A stretch of DNA of 64,000 nt, taken from Arcobacter sp. CECT 8983. Lineage in GTDB: Bacteria; Campylobacterota; Campylobacteria; Campylobacterales; Arcobacteraceae. Below are positions 18,546-27,906 of this stretch, piece by piece. The position numbers were made by a program, and so were the translations under genes. The first letter of the stretch is position 1; every line of letters begins with the position of its first letter. The notes under the pieces were generated by a model, which was given only the letters and a program-made list of their open reading frames with translations, did not search any database and had not been told where the DNA came from. The DNA is taken from assembly GCF_004118855.1 (NCBI RefSeq), contig NZ_PDKF01000005.1:62001-126000 (forward strand), given 5' to 3'.

Positions 18546-19430
18546 TTAAAAAGTTACGTCGTACCCTAACTCTTTTAGACCTTTTTTATCTTTAGTCCAG
18601 CCTTTTCTAATAGAAACAAATAGTTCTAAATAACACTTTCTTCCAGTAAGTTTTTCAATTTTGATTCTTGCGTCTTTACCTATTCTTTTAATGGCAGTTG
18701 CACCTTTTCCAATAATCATACCCTTTTGAGTTGATTTTTGAACAATAATTGTAGCTTTAACAACATCAATATCTTTTTTCTCTTCAACTCTATTTACAAT
18801 AACATCAGTCTCATAAGGAATTTCATCTGAGATATTATCAAAAATAGACTCTCGAATAAACTCTTTAAAAATATCTCTTAGATGTTCTGTAGTCATAATT
18901 TCTGGGTCAAATAAATATGGATGTTCTGGTAAGTGTTTTGTTACAACATCTAAAATATCTTCATGTCTTGTTTGCTTTTTGATTGAAACTGGAATTACTG
19001 CTTCATATTTGTTGGCATATTGTTCGTACTCTTTCATCTTTTCTAATACTTCATTATTTGAAACATTGTCAATTTTTGTTAAAAGTAAAATATGCTTTGT
19101 ATTCTTTTTATTTTTTTCTAAAAAGTTTTCATAGTGAGTAAGTTTATCTGTAACTGGAGCTAAGAATAGAATTAAATCACAATCACCAATTGCTTTTAAT
19201 GCTTCATCAAGCATAAATTGATTTAGAAGTTTTTCTGTTTCATGGATACCTGGAGTATCTACAAAAACAATTTGGTTATCTTCATGCATTACAATTATAT
19301 TTGATCTTTTTCTTGTCGCATTAGCTTTGTGAGAAACCATTGCAATTTTTTCACCAACTAGCCAGTTTAAAAGTGAGCTCTTTCCTGCATTTGGTCTTCC
19401 AACTACAGATACATAACCACATTTAGTCAT
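18546..19430 (-). CDS. era: GTPase Era
   Basis: Era binds the 3' end of 16S rRNA and is needed for 30S subunit maturation. The 294-residue protein has G1 GRPNAGKSS (11-19), the G3 DTPG region in VFVDTPGIHE, G4 LLTKID, and a C-terminal KH RNA-binding domain (KGMIIGKGATAIKRIGKDAR). Length and domain order are normal. Confidence 0.97.
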   Translation of the reverse strand: MTKCGYVSVVGRPNAGKSSLLNWLVGEKIAMVSHKANATRKRSNIIVMHEDNQIVFVDTPGIHETEKLLNQFMLDEALKAIGDCDLILFLAPVTDKLTHYENFLEKNKKNTKHILLLTKIDNVSNNEVLEKMKEYEQYANKYEAVIPVSIKKQTRHEDILDVVTKHLPEHPYLFDPEIMTTEHLRDIFKEFIRESIFDNISDEIPYETDVIVNRVEEKKDIDVVKATIIVQKSTQKGMIIGKGATAIKRIGKDARIKIEKLTGRKCYLELFVSIRKGWTKDKKGLKELGYDVTF

Positions 19431-19474
19431 ACAAATCCTTACTATTTTTTTGGATTATAACATATCTAAGCTAC

Positions 19475-20977
19475 TTATCTTCTTCTATAATTTAAGCTTT
19501 CTAAAATATGTTGCTTTTTTATACTTGCAGAACTTTCTAAGTCTGCAATTGTTCTTGCCACTTTTAAAACTTTATTTATACTTCTAAATGAAAGGTTGAA
19601 ATTATTTGTAGCTTTATGTAAAATAGTTCTTGAATCTTCATCTAAAGAGCAAAATTTATTTACTTGTTTATCATTAAGCTTTCCATTTAATTCATTTTGA
19701 CCTCTTAAAATTTGCATTTTAAATGCATTAATAACCTGTTCATGTAATTTTTTTGAATCTACACTTGGTTTATCATTTATATTTGTTTCATTCATAACTA
19801 CATACAAATCAATCCTATCTAGAAAGGGTTCACTTAAACGATTTTTATATCTTTTTATTTCTAAGTCATTACATCTACAAGATTTATTTGTAGATAGTAA
19901 ATTTCCACAAGGGCAAGGGTTCATTGCACCTATAAATAAAAATTTAGTGTTATACTTTACTTTTGAATTTGCTCGACTTATTAATAAACAATTATCTTCT
20001 AAGGGTTCTCTCAATGACTCTAAGATAGAACTTGGGAAATGTGGTAGTTCATCAAAAAAAAGTGCTCCTGCATTGGCAAGTGCAATTTCACCTAAACTAT
20101 TACTACTTCCAACTATTGAAGCTTTTGTTGAGGAACAATGGGGTGACCTTGATACACGTACTGGTTTAAAGTTTGGCTCTTTTAAATCTAAGGCTTGTAA
20201 TTTTGCAATTTCTAAAATTTCATCTAAACTCATAGGAGCCATTATATAAGGTAGTCTTTTTGCTATCATAGATTTCCCACAACCAGGACTTCCTTCAAGT
20301 AAGATATTATGATTACCTGCTGCTGCAATAAGTGCAGCTCTTTTTGCATTTTCTTGTCCTTTTATATCAAAAAAATCATTTTCATAATAGTTTTCAAAAT
20401 AGAACTCTTTTCCATTTATATTTATTTTTTCATACTTTAACATCTCTTTTTTGTATAAATATTTGTTTTTATTTTCTTCATGGAAAAACTCTATTGCTTC
20501 TAAAAGGTTTTTTACACAGTAAATATTTATATTAGGTATTTTACTTATCTTTTTTGCACTATCTTTGCAAACCAAAACATTTGTTATTTTACTTTGTTTT
20601 GCAAGGGACAAAATTATAGGAAAAATATTATTGCTATCTTTTATTTCACCATTTAAAGATAATTCTCCAAAGACATGAATATCTTTAAAATCTATTTTTT
20701 TCTCTTCATATAAAGCTATTAAAAGTGAAATTGGTAAATCAAAATGTGTTCCGGTTTTTTTGATTTCACTTGGTGATAAATTAATTGTGATTTTCTTTGG
20801 AGGAAATTTATAATCATTTGTAAGAAGTGCTGACTTTACTCTATCTTTTGACTCTTTTATTTGATCAGAAGGTAAACCAACTATTGTAAAACTAGGAAGC
20901 CCTTTTGTAAAGGTTGATTCTACACTTACTTCACTTGCATCTATATTTGCCAATGTTGCAGATTTTATTATCTTCAT
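19475..20977 (-). CDS. comM: YifB/ComM family AAA+ ATPase
   Basis: The 500-residue protein starts with the ComM N-terminal domain, including SFTIVGLPSDQIKESKDRVKSAL. It has Walker A GSPGCGKS (229-236), the Walker B region ALFFDELPHF and a zinc-like Cys cluster (CPCGNLL...SCRC). ComM is a helicase that promotes branch migration during natural transformation. Its place within 4 kb of the Cts-like cluster supports a DNA-uptake role for the region. Confidence 0.93.
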   Translation of the reverse strand: MKIIKSATLANIDASEVSVESTFTKGLPSFTIVGLPSDQIKESKDRVKSALLTNDYKFPPKKITINLSPSEIKKTGTHFDLPISLLIALYEEKKIDFKDIHVFGELSLNGEIKDSNNIFPIILSLAKQSKITNVLVCKDSAKKISKIPNINIYCVKNLLEAIEFFHEENKNKYLYKKEMLKYEKININGKEFYFENYYENDFFDIKGQENAKRAALIAAAGNHNILLEGSPGCGKSMIAKRLPYIMAPMSLDEILEIAKLQALDLKEPNFKPVRVSRSPHCSSTKASIVGSSNSLGEIALANAGALFFDELPHFPSSILESLREPLEDNCLLISRANSKVKYNTKFLFIGAMNPCPCGNLLSTNKSCRCNDLEIKRYKNRLSEPFLDRIDLYVVMNETNINDKPSVDSKKLHEQVINAFKMQILRGQNELNGKLNDKQVNKFCSLDEDSRTILHKATNNFNLSFRSINKVLKVARTIADLESSASIKKQHILESLNYRRR

Positions 20978-21041
20978 ATATACTCTTTAAAATAATTTTA
21001 TAGATTATATAAAAAGTACTATAAAATAAAATTTAATATTA

Positions 21042-21545
21042 TTAAAAATATATATTATCTTCTTTATCTAAAATCTCATGAACTATATCAGATGTTTTTT
21101 TTGCATCTGTTATATCAAACCTAATAGATTTAAAACCTTCGATTTCATCATCTTTATTTAAAATAGGAAAAATAATACTATCAACCCAATAATATCCACC
21201 ATTTTTTTTTAGATTTTTAATTTCTCCACGCCAAACTTTTTTAGATATAATATTTTTCCACATATTTTCAAATACTCTGTCTTCCATATCAGGATGTCTC
21301 ACTATTCTATGATTTTGACCTAACAACTCTTCTTCAGTATAACCAGATATATCTATAAATGGTTTACTAACATAAGTTATATTTCCATCAATATTTGTTT
21401 CTGAAGTAATTGCATACTTATTAAAAAAACTATAAACATAATCTAATCTAAAAAGTTGTTCTTTTAGTGATTTATTTTCTTGTGAAAGTTTTTCTATCTT
21501 TTCTTGTAGTTGTAGAATTTGAGGTTGTTTATTTTCAGGGTTCAT
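21042..21545 (-). CDS. stand-alone PAS-domain protein (Aer-like PAS)
   Basis: The 167-residue protein has a short coiled-coil N-terminus (about 8-33) followed by one PAS domain of the Aer/redox type. It reads ISGYTEEELLGQNHRIVRHPDM, then WRGEIKNLKKNGGYYWVDS. There is no transmembrane segment, kinase, GGDEF or chemoreceptor domain. It may be a soluble redox or ligand sensor that pairs with a separate signalling protein (inference). Confidence 0.8.
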   Translation of the reverse strand: MNPENKQPQILQLQEKIEKLSQENKSLKEQLFRLDYVYSFFNKYAITSETNIDGNITYVSKPFIDISGYTEEELLGQNHRIVRHPDMEDRVFENMWKNIISKKVWRGEIKNLKKNGGYYWVDSIIFPILNKDDEIEGFKSIRFDITDAKKTSDIVHEILDKEDNIYF

Positions 21546-21591
21546 AACATACTCCTTAAAGGAGTATTATATTATGAAATACATAATATTT

Positions 21592-22107
21592 TTATTTTTT
21601 TGATTTGAGTTTCTTTTTCCACTCTTTTTCAAATTTTTTTCGTTTTGTAATTGATAAGTTTTCAATAAATAAATGTCCAGTTAAATGTTCCATCTCATGT
21701 TGCCATGCTACAGCTAAAAAGTCTTCACACTCCATAGTCTGCTTTTCACCAGCTCTATTGTAATACTCTACAATAATATGTTGTGCTCTTTTTACTTCTT
21801 CATTAAACCCAGGAACACTTAAACAACCTTCAACAAAAACTTGTTCGCCATCTTTGTGAGTAATTACAGGATTAATTGCTTCAATTAAATCTTCTTTATC
21901 TTGAATATCTTCTTCATTTGGAAGGTTAATAATTAAAACATTTAAAGGAATGCCAACTTGTATCGCAGCAAGTCCTACGCCATTTTCCGCAATCATTGTA
22001 TCATACATATCATCAAGTAATGTATGAAGTTCATTATCGAACTTCTCTACATCACTAGACTTTGTTCTAAGTAGTTTATTTGGATATGTTAAAACTTCTC
22101 TAATCAT
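21592..22107 (-). CDS. def: peptide deformylase
   Basis: Def removes the formyl group from nascent proteins. The 171-residue protein has all three motifs: GVGLAAIQ (43-50), EGCLS (93-97, metal ligand Cys95) and QHEMEHLTGHLF (metal ligands His137 and His141, with Glu138). It lies 5 bases after clpP stops, in a tig-clpP-def gene order. Confidence 0.97.
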   Translation of the reverse strand: MIREVLTYPNKLLRTKSSDVEKFDNELHTLLDDMYDTMIAENGVGLAAIQVGIPLNVLIINLPNEEDIQDKEDLIEAINPVITHKDGEQVFVEGCLSVPGFNEEVKRAQHIIVEYYNRAGEKQTMECEDFLAVAWQHEMEHLTGHLFIENLSITKRKKFEKEWKKKLKSKK

Positions 22108-22112
22108 TTTAT

Positions 22113-22697
22113 TTACTTATGACTTGAAATCACTTCATCAACTAAACCATATTTGCAAGCTTCAGTTGCACTCATAAAGTTATCTCTATCTGTATCTTTT
22201 TCAACTACCTCTAGAGGTTGTCCTGTTTGCTCTGAAATCATTCTATTTAAATCATCTTTCATTCTTTGGATCTCTTTAGCTTGAATCTGAATATCAGTAG
22301 CTTGACCTTGAGCTCCACCTAATGGTTGGTGAATCATGATTCTAGAGTTAGGTAAAGAGTATCTCTTTCCTTTTACTCCAGATGATAATAAAAATGCACC
22401 CATAGAAGCAGCTTGTCCTACACAAATAGTACAAACATCAGGCTTAATATAGTTCATCGTATCATAAATAGACATACCACTTGTAATTACCCCACCTGGA
22501 GAGTTGATATATAAATAGATATCTTTATCTGGATCTTCAGCTTCTAAGAATAAAAGCTGAGCAACAACTGTAGATGCTACTTGATCATTAATTTCACCAC
22601 TTAGCATAATAATTCTATCTTTTAGAAGTCTTGAATAAATATCATAACTTCTTTCGCCTCTTCCACTTTTTTCAACTACATATGGTATATAACTCAT
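22113..22697 (-). CDS. clpP: ATP-dependent Clp protease proteolytic subunit
   Basis: The 194-residue serine protease has its catalytic triad visible: Ser98 in GQAASMGA, His123 in MIHQPLGG and Asp172 in DTDRDNFM. ClpP forms a double heptamer used by ClpX or ClpA. It sits between tig and def in a protein-quality operon. Confidence 0.98.
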   Translation of the reverse strand: MSYIPYVVEKSGRGERSYDIYSRLLKDRIIMLSGEINDQVASTVVAQLLFLEAEDPDKDIYLYINSPGGVITSGMSIYDTMNYIKPDVCTICVGQAASMGAFLLSSGVKGKRYSLPNSRIMIHQPLGGAQGQATDIQIQAKEIQRMKDDLNRMISEQTGQPLEVVEKDTDRDNFMSATEACKYGLVDEVISSHK

Positions 22698-22716
22698 TTT
22701 TAATCCTATTTAGGTT

Positions 22717-24018
22717 TTAGTTTCCTGCTTTTTCGTCTAATAATTTAGTAATTACTTTTTCTTCAATCATAGACATTTTAATTGCTGGTAAATAACCTGC
22801 ATTTTGGTATTGTTTTAATACTTCTTGAGGGTTTTGACCAGTTTGCATTGCTTCATAATAAATTACTTGTGTAACTTCTTGATCAGTTACATCAATTTCT
22901 TCTGCTTTTGCTAATGCATCAACAATAAAAGTAGCTTTAACTGATTTTTCAGCATCTGCTTTTAACTCATCTCTAATTGCTTCAACTTTAGAAGCATCTT
23001 CTTGTAATTCTTTAATTTCATCTTCAGACATAGTTCTTACTTTGTTATTTAAAGAGTAGTTAACTTCTTGATCAACAACAGAAGAAGGTAATGCAAAATT
23101 GATTTTTTCAACTAATTTATCTAAGAATGCAGGTTTTAATTCATCTCTATAATAAATAGCTTTAGCTTCACCAGTGATTTGTTCAGCAATTTTTTCTTTT
23201 AAAGTTTCAATTGTTGCATCTTCTTCACCTGGTAACATTTTCTTAGCTAATTCGTCATTTAATTCAGGAGCAACTTTTTCTTGAATTTCATGTAAAGTTA
23301 CTTTAAATGTAGCTTCTTTACCAGCTAAATCTTTTTGTTGGTAAGATTCTGGGAAAGTTACAACAACATCTTTTTGCTCTTCATATTTCATACCAATGAT
23401 TTGCTCTTCAAATCCTGGGATAAATGCACCAGAACCAATTTCTAATGGGTACTTTTCAGCTTTTCCACCTTCAAATGCAACACCATCTACGAAACCTTCA
23501 AAGTCGATAACTGCGAAGTCACCTTCTCTAACCATTCTTTTTCTTTTGATTTTTTCTAATGGTGCAGATTGTTTAGCAATCTCTTCTAATCTTGCTTCAA
23601 CTTCTTTAGCATCAGCTTCTTTTTTATCAACTGCTGGAACTAATGATTTATAATCACCTAATTCAACTGCTGGTTTGCAAGCAACTTTGATTTCTACATC
23701 AATAGAACCATCTTCTTTTTTATCATATTTACCAAAAGTTGGCTCACCAATTAAATCTGCATTTTCAATTTTTAACTCTGCTAAAGCATCAGTTAATACA
23801 GCTCTAACTGCTTCACCTTCTGCATCTTCTGTTAATTTATCTGCATATCTTTGTTTTACAACAGAAACTGGTACTTTACCTTTTCTAAAACCTTGAATAT
23901 CCATAGTTTTAGCAGCTTGTTTAGCTACTTTATCTACGTTTTTTTCAATTGTTTCTTTAGAGATTGTTGAAGTGATAACTGCATTAGCTTCGTCAACTCT
24001 TTGTGCGTTAAATTCCAT
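22717..24018 (-). CDS. tig: trigger factor chaperone
   Basis: The 433-residue ribosome-associated chaperone shows the ribosome-binding loop GFRKGKVP near residue 43. A FKBP-type prolyl isomerase domain covers about 155-240 (VREGDFAVIDFEGFVDGVAF), followed by a long helical C-terminal domain. It is the first gene of tig-clpP-def. Confidence 0.97.
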   Translation of the reverse strand: MEFNAQRVDEANAVITSTISKETIEKNVDKVAKQAAKTMDIQGFRKGKVPVSVVKQRYADKLTEDAEGEAVRAVLTDALAELKIENADLIGEPTFGKYDKKEDGSIDVEIKVACKPAVELGDYKSLVPAVDKKEADAKEVEARLEEIAKQSAPLEKIKRKRMVREGDFAVIDFEGFVDGVAFEGGKAEKYPLEIGSGAFIPGFEEQIIGMKYEEQKDVVVTFPESYQQKDLAGKEATFKVTLHEIQEKVAPELNDELAKKMLPGEEDATIETLKEKIAEQITGEAKAIYYRDELKPAFLDKLVEKINFALPSSVVDQEVNYSLNNKVRTMSEDEIKELQEDASKVEAIRDELKADAEKSVKATFIVDALAKAEEIDVTDQEVTQVIYYEAMQTGQNPQEVLKQYQNAGYLPAIKMSMIEEKVITKLLDEKAGN

Positions 24019-24118
24019 TAAATCTACTCCGATTATTTTAATTTTAGTCGTGATTTTATCTAAAAGTTACTTGGGATAATATAAAATATAAAAACTAAGA
24101 TTTTATGAGGACTCACAA

Positions 24119-25840
24119 TTGCAATTTCTTTATCCAAATGTACTATTTTTTATGTTAATTCCAATTATAATTTTAATGTTTCTAATAACAACAAATAAAG
24201 ATAAATTTCAAAAGTTTTTTGACAAAGAAGCATTAGCAAAACTATCTATTAAAAATAAATATATGACAAAAACAACAAGAAATATTCTCTTTTTCATAAC
24301 ACTTATACTGATGACTATTGCCCTTGCACGACCTGTAATAAATGAAAAAGAACATAAAATAGACCAAGAAACAGTCTCTTTTGTAATAGCATTAGATGTT
24401 TCAAAATCTATGCTTGCAACTGATATTTATCCAAATAGATTAAGTCTTGGGAAAAAGAAGATTCTTGATATTATTGATTATGCAAAACAAAACTCTATTG
24501 CAGTAGTACTTTTTGCTAAATCTGCTTTTATACTTTCACCTATTACTAAAGATTACAACTCCTTAAAAATACTTGTAAATAGGCTTGATACTGGACTTAA
24601 TTTTGACAATGGTTCAAATATTTTTTCAACTTTAGAAGTAAGTAAAAAGCTTTTAAAAAAAATAAAAGATAAAAATCTAATATTGATAACTGATGGAGCA
24701 AATAAATCAAACTATGAAAAAGAAATTGAATATGCAAAGGAAAACAATATTAGAATATATACTTTAGGATTAGCTACAAATAATCCAACTCCTATTAAAT
24801 TACAAGATGGAAGTTTTCTTTCTAAAAAAGATGGTTCAATCGTAACAGTTAAACTAAATGAAGATATCAAGCAACTTTCATTGAATACAGATGCTGCATA
24901 TATAAAATACTCAAATTCAAATGACGATATTAAACAACTTGTTGATGATATAAATATTACATCAAAAAAACAAAAGCAAGAATCTAGAAACTTTAAAACC
25001 TACACTGAACTTTTTTATTATCCTTTAGGATTAGCTCTTTTTATTTTATTAATAGCATTTTCATCTAGACCAAAGTTATCTGAAATATTTAAAAAAAATA
25101 AAAACTCTGTACTTTTAGCTTTAGTTCTAATCTTTTCAAATAATTCGTTAAAAGCTTTTGAATTTGATTTTGAAACAATAAATAAAGCAAATGAATATTA
25201 TGAAAATAAAGAGTTTAAAGAAGCTTCTAAAGAGTTTAGAAAGGTAGCTAAAACACCTGAGTCTCACTACAATTTAGGAAACGCTTTATACAAACAAGGT
25301 GAATATAAAAAAGCTTTAATGCACTATAGAAATGTAGTCACTTCCAATCAAGACTTAGAGTACAAAAAACTTCATAATATGGGTAACTCATACGTAAAAC
25401 TAAATGACCTACAAAATGCAAAAAGAGTTTATGAAAAAGCTTTAAAAATAAAAGATGATAAAGATACTAAAGAAAATCTAGAAGCAGTTTTAAAAGCCCT
25501 TGAAAATAAAGACAAAAAACAAGACCAACAAAATAAAAATGAGCAAAACAAGTCTCAAGATGAAAATAAAGATAAAAAACAAAAAAATAAAAATTCAAAA
25601 GATAAGCAAGATAAAGATAAAAAAAATAAAGACTCAAAAAATAGTCAAGAAAAAAGCGAAGATAAAAACAAACAAAAAAGTAAAAAAGATAAACAAGAAA
25701 ATGCAGATAAACAAAATCAATTAAGTGATGCAGAAGAAAAGAAATGGCTTAAAAAGTTAGAACAATCTAAAGAAGTACCTGTTATGCTTAAAAAGTTTGA
25801 TTCCAAGGAGCAAAGTGGAGATACTTCAACTCCTTGGTAA
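24119..25840 (+). CDS. von Willebrand A / TPR fusion membrane protein (BatA/B-BatC type)
   Basis: Translation starts at TTG behind GAGG. The 573-residue protein has two N-terminal membrane helices and a VWA domain (about 87-290) with an intact MIDAS DVSKS (93-97). A further helix lies near 302-325. TPR repeats (about 355-460) are followed by a Lys/Asp/Asn-rich low-complexity tail (about 470-545). In many bacteria BatA, BatB and BatC are separate proteins beside a MoxR ATPase. Here the VWA and TPR parts are one chain and no moxR is seen. Roles in envelope stress are described for the family. Confidence 0.82.
   Translation: MQFLYPNVLFFMLIPIIILMFLITTNKDKFQKFFDKEALAKLSIKNKYMTKTTRNILFFITLILMTIALARPVINEKEHKIDQETVSFVIALDVSKSMLATDIYPNRLSLGKKKILDIIDYAKQNSIAVVLFAKSAFILSPITKDYNSLKILVNRLDTGLNFDNGSNIFSTLEVSKKLLKKIKDKNLILITDGANKSNYEKEIEYAKENNIRIYTLGLATNNPTPIKLQDGSFLSKKDGSIVTVKLNEDIKQLSLNTDAAYIKYSNSNDDIKQLVDDINITSKKQKQESRNFKTYTELFYYPLGLALFILLIAFSSRPKLSEIFKKNKNSVLLALVLIFSNNSLKAFEFDFETINKANEYYENKEFKEASKEFRKVAKTPESHYNLGNALYKQGEYKKALMHYRNVVTSNQDLEYKKLHNMGNSYVKLNDLQNAKRVYEKALKIKDDKDTKENLEAVLKALENKDKKQDQQNKNEQNKSQDENKDKKQKNKNSKDKQDKDKKNKDSKNSQEKSEDKNKQKSKKDKQENADKQNQLSDAEEKKWLKKLEQSKEVPVMLKKFDSKEQSGDTSTPW
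25500..25724 (+). repeat. Lys-codon-rich low-complexity tract in the VWA-TPR gene
   Basis: About 225 bases are dominated by short irregular repeats of GATAAAGATAAAAAA type, encoding a Lys/Asp/Gln/Asn-rich disordered segment. The units vary in length and sequence. This is coding low complexity that may be prone to slippage. Confidence 0.6.
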
Positions 25841-25846
25841 AGGGGT

Positions 25847-26962
25847 TTAATAGTTAGCTGTTTTTCTCATTTGCATTAATTCTCTTTGTACTGAGATATT
25901 AATATTTTCATCAGCATCAAAGTTTAAAGCATAGTTTCTTCCATCATAATCTACAGAATTTAAAATAATTTTCATAGCTTCAAGTCTTGCTTTATGTTTA
26001 TCATCACTTCTAACAATATGCCATGGAGCAGCTCTTGAAGATGTACGTCTAAGCATCTCATATTTTTTCTCAGAAAACTCTGACCATAAATCTTGAGCTT
26101 GCATATCTACTTCTGAAAATTTCCATTGTCTTAGAGGATCATTGATTCTTCTATCAAATCTTCTTTTTTGTTCATCTTTAGAAACAGAGAAATAAAGTTT
26201 GATTAAAATCATTCCTTGTCTTACTAAATCTTGCTCAAAATTCACAACGTCTTCCATAAAAATTTCATACTCTTCTTTTGTACAAAATCCAAAAATTGGT
26301 TCAACCATAGCTCTGTTGTACCAAGATCTATCAAATAATACCATTTCTCCACCAGTTGGGAAGTGTTGAATATATCTTTGTAAAAACCATTGATTTCTTT
26401 GCGTTTCAGTTGGTTTACCTAAAGCAACAACTCTATAGTGTTTGTTATTCATATATCTAGTAATTCGTCTAATCGCCCCACCCTTACCTGAAGCATCTCT
26501 TCCTTCAAAAAGAATAATCATTCTTTTGTTTTCTGCTTCAAGATAATTTTGTAGTTTAATTAACTCAATTTGATATTTTTTTAACTCTTCTAAATCATAA
26601 ATTTTTTGTACACCATCTTTTAAAGTCTCTGGGTCTAAATCTTTGAAATCACCTAAAATAGCTTTTAAGTTTTTATTCTCTTCTAATAATTGTTGGTATT
26701 TTTTATCAAAGTTTTTTTCTGTAATTGGTTTCTCTACAGTTGTTTCTTCTTTTTCAACTACTATTGAGTCTTTGAATTTTTGCATTAAAGTAAGTGCAGT
26801 TTTTTTTGTAAGATTATCTTTTTTTGTATAACCTAATACTTTTACATATCTTTTTTTATTATATTGAAACCTTGCAATATATTTTTTCCCAAAAGTTGGG
26901 TGTGCAGCCTTTGAAATATATAAACCACTATATTCAGTTTTATCAAAATCACTTAAATTCAT
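25847..26962 (-). CDS. polyphosphate kinase 2 family protein with an extra N-terminal domain
   Basis: The PPK2 catalytic domain (about 120-350) has Walker A EGRDASGKGG, the lid-side GKPTETQRNQWFLQRY and Walker B DRSWYNR. PPK2 enzymes move phosphate between polyphosphate and nucleotides. Residues 1-70 are not part of the family: a beta-rich segment (AHPTFGKKYIARFQYNKKRY) followed by a helix (KKTALTLMQKFKDSI). This resembles the Arm/AP2-like DNA-binding domain at the start of tyrosine integrases. The gene starts 5 bases after the other PPK2 gene ends. Confidence 0.9.
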   Translation of the reverse strand: MNLSDFDKTEYSGLYISKAAHPTFGKKYIARFQYNKKRYVKVLGYTKKDNLTKKTALTLMQKFKDSIVVEKEETTVEKPITEKNFDKKYQQLLEENKNLKAILGDFKDLDPETLKDGVQKIYDLEELKKYQIELIKLQNYLEAENKRMIILFEGRDASGKGGAIRRITRYMNNKHYRVVALGKPTETQRNQWFLQRYIQHFPTGGEMVLFDRSWYNRAMVEPIFGFCTKEEYEIFMEDVVNFEQDLVRQGMILIKLYFSVSKDEQKRRFDRRINDPLRQWKFSEVDMQAQDLWSEFSEKKYEMLRRTSSRAAPWHIVRSDDKHKARLEAMKIILNSVDYDGRNYALNFDADENINISVQRELMQMRKTANY

Positions 26963-26967
26963 TACAA

Positions 26968-27888
26968 CTACGCCTTTGCAAATTTATTTTGTTTTTCCAT
27001 ATATTCTAACTCTTTTTTCCCTGGAACTAGAATATTACTATCAGTTTTAAACTCTTTATTTTCTATTTTATTTGGATAATTAACTTGTGATAAAATATGC
27101 TTAATACAGTTAATTCTAGCTCTTTTTTTATTATCACTTCTTATTATTGTCCATGGTGCAAAATCTGTATTTGAAGACATAAGCATTGAAAATTTAGCTA
27201 CTGTATATTTATCCCAATATTTTTGAGACTCTTTATCAACAGGAGAAAGTTTATATTGTTTTAAAGGGTCAACTTCTCTTTTCTTAAATCTTCTTGCTTG
27301 CTCTTTTTTTGATACTGAAAAATAAAACTTAAGAAGAATAATTCCAGATTTTACAAGCATTTGCTCAAACTCTGGAACTTCTCTTAAAAACTCATGATGC
27401 TCTTCAGAAGTACAAAATCCCATAACTGGTTCAACACCAGCTCTGTTGTACCAAGACCTGTCAAAAAGTACAATTTCACCTGCACTAGGTAGATGTTTAG
27501 TATACCTTTGAAAATACCATTGTGTTTTTTCTACATCACTTGGTTTTTCTAAAGCAACTACTCTTGCACCCCTTGGATTTAAATGTTCTGTAATTCTTTT
27601 GATAGTACCACCTTTTCCAGCAGCATCTCTACCTTCAAAAATCATAAGAACTTTTAATCCTTTGTCTTTTACATGATTTTGAAATTTTAGTAACTCAATT
27701 TGAAGTTTTGTTAACTCTTTTTCGTACTCTAAAGTCTCTTTTTTTACCCAAATTTGAACTTTTTTACTTTTAGTTTTTAACTCTTCTTTTTTCTCTGGGT
27801 CACTAATTGATACTTGATTCTCATCTTTTTTTGTATCTATTTCTTCGTCTTTAGTCTTTTCATTTTCTATAGTTTTATCTTGCGCCAT
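26968..27888 (-). CDS. polyphosphate kinase 2 family protein
   Basis: The 306-residue PPK2 (class I-like) has EGRDAAGKGG, EKPSDVEKTQWYFQRY and DRSWYNRAGVEP. About 45 highly charged residues precede the domain and are probably disordered. It is the upstream member of a tandem pair that probably arose by duplication, since the catalytic cores are visibly alike. It could recharge ADP or GDP from polyphosphate, or the reverse; direction cannot be read from sequence. Confidence 0.92.
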   Translation of the reverse strand: MAQDKTIENEKTKDEEIDTKKDENQVSISDPEKKEELKTKSKKVQIWVKKETLEYEKELTKLQIELLKFQNHVKDKGLKVLMIFEGRDAAGKGGTIKRITEHLNPRGARVVALEKPSDVEKTQWYFQRYTKHLPSAGEIVLFDRSWYNRAGVEPVMGFCTSEEHHEFLREVPEFEQMLVKSGIILLKFYFSVSKKEQARRFKKREVDPLKQYKLSPVDKESQKYWDKYTVAKFSMLMSSNTDFAPWTIIRSDNKKRARINCIKHILSQVNYPNKIENKEFKTDSNILVPGKKELEYMEKQNKFAKA

Positions 27889-27906
27889 TATTTTTCCAAT
27901 TTGTAA

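Noticed and set aside
25500-25724. Short A-rich repeats that at first look like a repeat array
   Set aside because: Units are irregular, have no unique spacers, and encode the Lys-rich tail of the VWA-TPR protein. It is not a CRISPR array, and the alternative frame here is a shadow.
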